NCBI GenBank assembly: GCA_024405645.1
Contig: JAKSOJ010000086.1
Coordinates: 1 to 5,851 of the forward strand
Reading direction: 5' to 3'
Origin: Phascolarctobacterium sp.
Lineage (GTDB): Bacteria; Bacillota; Negativicutes; Acidaminococcales; Acidaminococcaceae
Length of the DNA stretch: 5,851 nt
Shown: positions 1 through 4,039 of the stretch, in pieces
Layout of the letters: every line of letters starts with the position of its first letter
How positions within the stretch are numbered: position 1 is the first letter of the stretch
Made by a program: the position numbers and the translations under genes
Notes under the pieces: model-generated
Told to the model about the DNA's origin: nothing
The model's database searches: none
The model's input: the letters and a program-made list of their open reading frames with translations, nothing else

Positions 1-26
1 TTTTTTATGCTTACCGCAATATTACA

Positions 27-1754
27 TTATCTGGAGTAGTTACCATCGTTGTTATGGTCGCTGTGGAGAAGCTCTTCTGCGATGTGGGAGAGAGGTCTTT
101 CTAAGAAATCTCTGTAAAGCTCTTGAACTTCCACATTGTTGTGGGATTGACGAATCTTACGTTTTGCATCCAAACGATAGAGTTTGTTGGCACGAACTTG
201 ACCAAAGGCTTCGGATTCATGGAAGGGTTGACCACCACCGTTAATGCAACCACCAGGGCAGGTCATAACTTCTACGAAATCGAATTGAGCTTTACCAGCT
301 TTGATTTCTTCAAGGAGTTCTGCAGCCTTGCTAAGGGTGGAAACAGTACAGGTTCTAAGAGTTACGTCGCCAAGTTGGAAGGTAGCTTCTTTACGTCCTT
401 CTAAACCACGAACAGCAGTGAATGCATTATCAGGATCTTCTTCGCCAAGAACAGTCTTATAAGCGGTTCTGAGGGCAGCTTCCATTACACCACCGGTAAC
501 ACCAAAGATTACTGCAGCACCAGTAGAGGAGCCAAGCGGGGAATCAAAGGGTTCTTCTGCCAGGAGCATCGGATTAATATGTTCGGCTCTCATCAAACGA
601 ATGAGAGCACGAGTGGTGAGTACCATATCAACGTCTTGGGTACCAGAAGCCTTCATACCAGGTTGTTCGCATTCGCGTTTCTTGGATACGCAAGGCATTA
701 CGGATACGGAGAACATATCTTTTGCTTCAACACCAATTTGTTTAGCAAAGAAGGTTTTTGCAAGAGCACCAAAGATTTGTTGCGGAGATTTAGTGGTAGA
801 AAGGTTATCTCTGAATTCAGGATAACGATAATTTACAAAGCTTACCCAACCAGGGCAGCAAGAGGTGAACATAGGCCATTTGTGAGCAGAAGGCTTGCCA
901 AGTCTTTCGATGAGTTCGGAAGCTTCTTCCCAAATAGTAACATCTGCTGCGAAGTTGGTATCAAATACATAGTCGAAACCAATGCGTTTGAGGCATGCTA
1001 CCAGACGACCTTCGGTTGCGAGTTCGTCAGGAATACCAAAAGCTTCAGCCCAAGCAGAGCGAACTGCAGGAGCAATTTGGCAAACGGTAACCTTGGAAGG
1101 ATCTGCTAAAGCAGCATAAAGTTTCGGATTGTCGGTACGAGCGTAGAGAGCACCAGTGGGGCAATGAATGATGCATTGACCGCAGAGGGAACAATCGCTA
1201 GTACGGATATCTTTATTATCGGATACACCAATGGTAGTACGGGAACCAGTATTGATAATATCCCAAATTTTCAAACCTTGAACCTTTTCGCAAACTTGTA
1301 CGCAACGCATGCATTTGATGCATTTCTTGCTATCGCGAACTAGGGGGAATTCTTTATCCCAGGGTTCATCTACGATTTCTTGTTTGTAGGGGATTTCATA
1401 AATACCAAGGTCGGTTGCTAATTTTTGCAGAGCACAGGTACCACAACGAATACAGGTTGCGCATACGCAATCGTGTTGGGAAAGAATGAGCTCAACATTG
1501 GTTCTACGAGTTTCGCGAGCCTTAGGAGAGTTGGTGAATACTACCATACCTTCTTCTACAGGAGTAGTGCAGGCTGTAACAACACGGTTTTGGCCTTGAA
1601 TTTCAACAACGCAAACCTTACATGCGTTGATTTCGTTAATATCTTTTAAGTAGCAAAGTTTAGGGATGATAATGCCTGCAGTTGCTGCTGCTTGCATGAT
1701 AGTAGATCCCTTAGCTACTGTAACTTTGATTCCGTCAATTGTTAAGTTTACCAT
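27..1754 (-). CDS. hydA: [FeFe] hydrogenase, group A, catalytic subunit
   Basis: This gene encodes a cytoplasmic hydrogenase catalysing 2H+ + 2e- <-> H2 at a di-iron H-cluster. The 575 residues are close to Clostridium pasteurianum CpI (574 as I recall it). Domains in order: NuoG-like [2Fe-2S] domain (Cys34, 45, 48, 62); His-Cys [4Fe-4S] cluster (His94, Cys98, 101, 107); two ferredoxin-type [4Fe-4S] clusters (Cys145/148/151 and 155; Cys188/191/194 and 198); H-cluster domain about 220-515; small-subunit-like C-terminal domain about 520-565. All three H-cluster signatures are intact: TSCCPGW (297-303), MPCVSKK (353-359) and EVMTCPGGCINGGG (495-508). Cluster ligands Cys300, 355, 499 and 503 fall at the same numbers as in CpI. 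The expected proton-path residues Cys299, Glu277, Glu280, Arg284 and Ser319 are present, so it should be active. It overlaps the upstream flavoprotein gene by 7 nt, implying joint translation. Oddities are extra Cys96 and Cys104 in the His-Cys motif and Thr498 where Ala is common. Maturases HydEFG are not in this window. Family assignment is near certain; the partner and physiological direction are inferred. Confidence 0.97.
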   Translation of the reverse strand: MVNLTIDGIKVTVAKGSTIMQAAATAGIIIPKLCYLKDINEINACKVCVVEIQGQNRVVTACTTPVEEGMVVFTNSPKARETRRTNVELILSQHDCVCATCIRCGTCALQKLATDLGIYEIPYKQEIVDEPWDKEFPLVRDSKKCIKCMRCVQVCEKVQGLKIWDIINTGSRTTIGVSDNKDIRTSDCSLCGQCIIHCPTGALYARTDNPKLYAALADPSKVTVCQIAPAVRSAWAEAFGIPDELATEGRLVACLKRIGFDYVFDTNFAADVTIWEEASELIERLGKPSAHKWPMFTSCCPGWVSFVNYRYPEFRDNLSTTKSPQQIFGALAKTFFAKQIGVEAKDMFSVSVMPCVSKKRECEQPGMKASGTQDVDMVLTTRALIRLMRAEHINPMLLAEEPFDSPLGSSTGAAVIFGVTGGVMEAALRTAYKTVLGEEDPDNAFTAVRGLEGRKEATFQLGDVTLRTCTVSTLSKAAELLEEIKAGKAQFDFVEVMTCPGGCINGGGQPFHESEAFGQVRANKLYRLDAKRKIRQSHNNVEVQELYRDFLERPLSHIAEELLHSDHNNDGNYSR

Positions 1755-3598
1755 TTCAGGGTTCTACCTCCTCTTACAGCACTGAAGCCAAATTTATCAC
1801 AACGTAAGCAACGACCAGCTTCTTGGCATGCTTCTTGTTCGGTCATGCCACATTCGATGGGCATGAAGTTATCTCTACGTTTATTTGCTTCTTCAAAAGC
1901 AAGTTGGATACGACCGCAGGGTTTCTTATCGTCGATGGACGGATTAGGAATTTCTACGTCGCAGGTCATAATATGATGGAAACCTAAGTATTCATCGATA
2001 TTTGCAGAAGCAACCTTACCAGCAGCAATAGCACGAATTACAGTTGCAGGACCAGTTACGCAGTCACCACCAGCGAATACGCCTTCGTTATTAACAAGCT
2101 CGGAAGAGGAGAGAGCGGAAATAGTACCGCGTTTTACGCCAATGCCAGCTTCTTCGAAGGGACGAAGTTCGATGCCTTGACCGATTGCAACAACGATAAT
2201 ATCGCAAGGAACTCTTAAGAGATCAACTTTCTTACGGATGGGTTTTGCACGACCCATGTTATCGATAGGTCCGATGATTTGAGGTTCTACCCACAGAGCG
2301 CAAGCATTACCATTTTCATCAGCTTCGATTTTATGAGGAGCGTTAAGGGCGATGAGTTCGCAGCCTTCTTGCATAGCGCCTTCGATTTCTTCAGGAAGTG
2401 CAGTCATGTCTTCTTGACGACGACGATAAGCAATACCAACGTAGTCAGCACCAAGACGGATTGCAGATCTAGCACAGTCCATAGCAACGTTACCGCCACC
2501 AACAACGATTACACGTTTGCCAGTGAAGTCAGGCATTTTTTCTTCGCCAATAGCACGGAGCATTTCGACTGCAGACATAACGCCTTTGGAATCTTCACCT
2601 TCAATACCGATTTTCTTATCAGTATGTGCGCCAATTGCAATATATACAGCATCAAAGTCGCGACGGAGTTTAGCAAAAGGAATTTCGCCTTCGCCATTGC
2701 CAATGCGAGCATTGAGATTAACTTCTACGCCGGTAGCGAGAATGGTATCGATATCTTCTTGTAAACGTTCACGCGGGAAACGATAGGAAGGAATACCATA
2801 GCGAAGCATACCGCCGAGCTTAGCTTTTTCTTCAAAAATAACTGCATGGTGACCCATGAGTTCGAGATAGTAAGCACAAGTCATGCCGGAAGGACCACCG
2901 CCGATGATAGCGATGCGTTTGCCGGTAGAGGGTTGTTTTTCAGGGCTAGGAACGGTATTGGAAGGAGCTTGGTCAACTGCCATACGTTTCAAACCACGAA
3001 TATTGATAGGTGCATCAATCATGCTACGACGGCAACGAGCTTCGCAGGGATGTTCGCATACGAGAGCGCAAGCAGTCGGGAACGGGTTGTCTTTGCGAAT
3101 TAATTTGATAGCATCTGCATAACGGCCTGCACCAACAAGAGCAATATAACCAGGAATATCTACTTGAGCAGGGCAAAGAGCTACGCAAGGGATGGATTGA
3201 TGTTGATGCATGGAGCATTTACCGTGTTTGATATGATATTCGTAATCTTCACGGAAGCCTTCCAAACCTTTAAGAACCATGTTAGCTGCTTCAAAACCAA
3301 TAGCACAGTCTGCAGAATTGGAGATATTAGTAGCAAGCTTTTCGATTAAATTGATAGTTTCGAGATTAGCACGACCTTCTAAAACATCTTCCAAAAGGTT
3401 TTGTAATTGGGTGAGACCAACACGACAGGGAACGCATTTGCCACAGGTTTGTGCATGACAAACCTTAAGGAAGGAAAGTTGCAGGTCAACAGGGCACAGT
3501 CCCGGAGGGCTGGCAATAATATGACGCTCTAAATCTTTGTATAAGCGCTCTACTGTGAGTTGCGCTTGATCAGGCGTTTCGACAATTAAACGACTCAT
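1748..3598 (-). CDS. NuoF-stub/GltD-like NAD(P)-binding Fe-S flavoprotein, electron-transfer partner of HydA
   Basis: This 616-residue protein is the predicted nicotinamide-oxidising or -reducing subunit of the hydrogenase. Residues about 35-110 match the C-terminal [4Fe-4S] domain of NuoF (Cys52, Cys55, Cys58 in TCGKCVPC; Cys98 in DCAIG), without the NuoF FMN/NADH fold. Residues about 125-210 resemble the cysteine-rich N-terminus of GltD/NfnL (Cys128, 138, 142, 177, 181, 185, 189). FAD-binding GGGPSG is at 233-238 and a second FAD motif (FAGGD) at 508-512. A second Rossmann motif, GGGNVAMD at 367-374, followed by YRRR at 391-394, suggests NADP(H). The C-terminus has Cys583, 591, 597 and 600. 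The ATG at 3598 is chosen because a perfect Shine-Dalgarno lies 5 nt upstream; an in-frame ATG at 3631 has none. Its last codons overlap hydA. Relatives by architecture are SfrB-like and Stn/Hyl-type subunits. The architecture is clear; NADP versus NAD and possible ferredoxin bifurcation are inference. Confidence 0.93.
   Translation of the reverse strand: MSRLIVETPDQAQLTVERLYKDLERHIIASPPGLCPVDLQLSFLKVCHAQTCGKCVPCRVGLTQLQNLLEDVLEGRANLETINLIEKLATNISNSADCAIGFEAANMVLKGLEGFREDYEYHIKHGKCSMHQHQSIPCVALCPAQVDIPGYIALVGAGRYADAIKLIRKDNPFPTACALVCEHPCEARCRRSMIDAPINIRGLKRMAVDQAPSNTVPSPEKQPSTGKRIAIIGGGPSGMTCAYYLELMGHHAVIFEEKAKLGGMLRYGIPSYRFPRERLQEDIDTILATGVEVNLNARIGNGEGEIPFAKLRRDFDAVYIAIGAHTDKKIGIEGEDSKGVMSAVEMLRAIGEEKMPDFTGKRVIVVGGGNVAMDCARSAIRLGADYVGIAYRRRQEDMTALPEEIEGAMQEGCELIALNAPHKIEADENGNACALWVEPQIIGPIDNMGRAKPIRKKVDLLRVPCDIIVVAIGQGIELRPFEEAGIGVKRGTISALSSSELVNNEGVFAGGDCVTGPATVIRAIAAGKVASANIDEYLGFHHIMTCDVEIPNPSIDDKKPCGRIQLAFEEANKRRDNFMPIECGMTEQEACQEAGRCLRCDKFGFSAVRGGRTLKW
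1765..1773 (-). promoter_or_regulatory. Ribosome binding site of hydA, inside the upstream gene
   Basis: The minus strand reads GAGGAGGTA here, a strong Shine-Dalgarno match, inside the last codons of the flavoprotein gene. The gap from GAGGAGG to the hydA ATG (1754-1752) is 12 nt, somewhat long. Together with the ATGGTAA overlap (1754-1748), where the upstream TAA stop lies inside the first codons of hydA, this suggests translational coupling and matched subunit output. Confidence 0.8.
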
Positions 3599-3603
3599 AA
3601 ATT

Positions 3604-3610
3604 CTCCTCC
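3604..3610 (-). promoter_or_regulatory. Ribosome binding site that fixes the flavoprotein start at 3598
   Basis: The minus strand reads GGAGGAG followed by 5 nt (AATTT) and ATG. This is near-perfect complementarity to the 16S rRNA tail. It decides the start: the in-frame ATG at 3631 would translate through this site as an 11-residue extension (MLYYINFGGEF) and has no Shine-Dalgarno of its own. Confidence 0.9.
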
Positions 3611-3649
3611 AAAGTTAATATAATAAAGCATACACTATTAAATTCTGCT

Positions 3650-3665
3650 TATAATAGGAATTATA
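3650..3665. repeat. 16-bp inverted repeat over the -10 box of the hydrogenase promoter
   Basis: On the plus strand it reads TATAAT-AGGA-ATTATA, with perfect 6-bp arms. The right arm is the -10 box of the leftward promoter and the left arm covers the predicted transcription start. A dimeric repressor bound here would block initiation. The arms resemble Fur/PerR-type sequence (TTATAAT-N-ATTATAA) but the spacing differs. In DNA this AT-rich, and with one arm constrained to be a -10 box, chance is a real alternative. Confidence 0.4.
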
Positions 3666-3688
3666 CTAAAAAACAAGATATTTGACAA
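3660..3688 (-). promoter_or_regulatory. Sigma-70-type promoter of the hydrogenase operon
   Basis: On the minus strand, TTGTCA (3688-3683, one mismatch to TTGACA) is followed by exactly 17 bp and then a perfect TATAAT (3665-3660). Transcription would begin near 3653, giving a leader of about 55 nt before the ATG at 3598. No riboswitch-like structure fits in so short a leader, so control would act on initiation. The promoter looks strong, as expected for a main fermentation enzyme. Confidence 0.82.
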
Positions 3689-3701
3689 TAAAATTTGGTT
3701 G

Positions 3702-3767
3702 TATACTTTATATTGTAGCAAAGTGTAAAGATTTTGCTAATTTTTGTAAAGTATATAGAGTATACTT
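3702..3767. repeat. Nested inverted repeats upstream of the hydrogenase promoter
   Basis: Two nested pairs are visible. Outer arms TATACTTTA (3702-3710) and TAAAGTATA (3747-3755) enclose inner arms TAGCAAA (3716-3722) and TTTGCTA (3733-3739) around a 10-nt loop. The right outer arm also forms a compact 19-bp palindrome with its neighbour: AAGTATA-TAGAG-TATACTT (3749-3767). The motif TATACTT thus occurs three times, once reversed. The block lies upstream of the -35 boxes of both predicted promoters and should not be in either mRNA. A DNA operator or activator array is therefore more likely than an RNA switch. No regulator family is recognised. Confidence 0.45.
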
Positions 3768-3871
3768 ATTGTGATGAAAGCAAAGTTGATTACAAATTAT
3801 AAATAAAAAAACTTGCAGAAAAATTAATTTTTGAGAATATTCAAGACTAAACAAGGTACAGTACTGCCGTT

Positions 3872-3908
3872 TTGTTAAGTAAAGCAAATTAACATCAAAA
3901 ATTAACAA
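3872..3908. repeat. Cluster of TTGTTAA/TTAACA half-sites
   Basis: TTGTTAA (3872-3878), TTAACAT (3889-3895) and TTAACAA (3902-3908) form inverted half-site pairs. The inner pair gives TGTTAA-N10-TTAACA. The half-sites resemble those of the NADH-sensing repressor Rex (TTGTTAA-N4-TTAACAA), but no pair has the required 4-bp spacing. They are recorded as repeats, not as a called Rex operator. Confidence 0.3.
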
Positions 3909-3936
3909 TTATCAGTCTCTGATTGTAAATATCGAG

Positions 3937-3955
3937 ACAGTATTTATATACAGTA
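3937..3955 (+). repeat. ACAGTA direct repeat just upstream of the glgB promoter
   Basis: ACAGTA occurs at 3937-3942 and again at 3950-3955, 13 bp apart. A third copy sits inside the palindrome GTACAGTAC at 3856-3864. The second copy ends a few bases before the place where a -35 box would be for the rightward promoter, which has no good -35. This geometry would suit an activator, but the motif is short. Confidence 0.3.
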
Positions 3956-3959
3956 AATA

Positions 3960-3988
3960 GTGTATTTTTTATAAAAAAATGGTATAAT
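3960..3988 (+). promoter_or_regulatory. Extended -10 promoter reading into glgB
   Basis: TGGTATAAT at 3980-3988 is a perfect extended -10 element (TG-N-TATAAT). The expected -35 position, 17 bp upstream at 3960-3965, reads GTGTAT, a poor match to TTGACA, which is tolerated with an extended -10. Transcription would start near 3995, giving a leader of about 45 nt. The spacer contains a 14-bp AT palindrome of six T, AT, six A (3965-3978) that may bend the DNA. Confidence 0.75.
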
Positions 3989-4025
3989 ATTTGATGGCTA
4001 GGTATATCTAAAATTAATTAAAGTC

Positions 4026-4031
4026 GGATGG
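4026..4031 (+). promoter_or_regulatory. Weak ribosome binding site of glgB
   Basis: GGATGG lies 8 nt before the ATG at 4040 and is the only Shine-Dalgarno-like sequence available. It matches GGAGG with one mismatch. It overlaps an alternative in-frame ATG at 4028 that has no ribosome binding site of its own. An in-frame TAA at 4019-4021 rules out any start further upstream. Confidence 0.6.
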
Positions 4032-4039
4032 TAGCTCTT

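Larger units (their letters stand above)
3611..4025. other. AT-rich divergent intergenic regulatory region without a convincing gene
   Basis: About 415 bp separate the ribosome binding sites of the two divergent transcription units. The region contains the leftward and rightward promoters and several inverted and direct repeats, listed separately. No tRNA, rRNA or recognisable structured RNA is seen. The longest open frame inside it (minus strand, about 3908-3708, TTG start) lacks a Shine-Dalgarno and encodes a low-complexity Leu/Ile/Phe/Tyr-rich string typical of AT-rich non-coding DNA. The space between about 3768 and 3855 shows nothing I can name. The region is longer than two back-to-back promoters need, so it probably holds regulator sites. 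Confidence 0.7.

Noticed and set aside
1..26. Possible terminator of the hydrogenase operon just beyond the hydA stop.
   Set aside because: The minus strand shows no stable stem and ends in A residues rather than U. The six T at the window edge could belong to a convergent unit outside the window, so nothing can be called.
579..1109. Long plus-strand open frames lying antisense to hydA and the flavoprotein gene (for example 579-1109 and 2279-2764).
   Set aside because: They are shadow frames of well-supported genes, have no recognisable domains, and the real genes carry multiple intact family motifs in the same DNA.
3599..3631. Upstream in-frame ATG at 3631 that would add 11 residues (MLYYINFGGEF) to the flavoprotein.
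   Set aside because: It has no Shine-Dalgarno, lies about 20 nt from the predicted transcription start, and the extension would be encoded by the strong ribosome binding site itself. The ATG at 3598 has a perfect site 5 nt upstream.
3683..3700. Rex operator overlapping the leftward -35 box.
   Set aside because: One half (TTGTCAAATA) resembles the Rex consensus but the second half does not match TTCACAA or TTAACAA.
3682..3714. Perfect plus-strand TTGACA at 3682-3687 as a second rightward promoter.
   Set aside because: Candidate -10 boxes lie 14 bp (TATACT) or 21 bp (TATATT) away, both outside normal spacing. The sequence is the complement of the leftward -35 region.
3708..3908. 66-codon minus-strand open frame in the intergenic region.
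   Set aside because: It needs a TTG start, has no ribosome binding site, shows low-complexity AT-driven composition and would occupy the divergent regulatory region.
3911..3925. Small hairpin ATCAG-TCT-CTGAT as a terminator or operator.
   Set aside because: The 5-bp stem is too short and has no following T-run; it falls within chance expectation for this region.
3994..4011. Five-codon open frame (ATG GCT AGG TAT ATC TAA) in the glgB leader, a possible upstream ORF or leader peptide.
   Set aside because: Its ATG coincides with the predicted transcription start, has no Shine-Dalgarno, and there is no attenuator-like hairpin after it.
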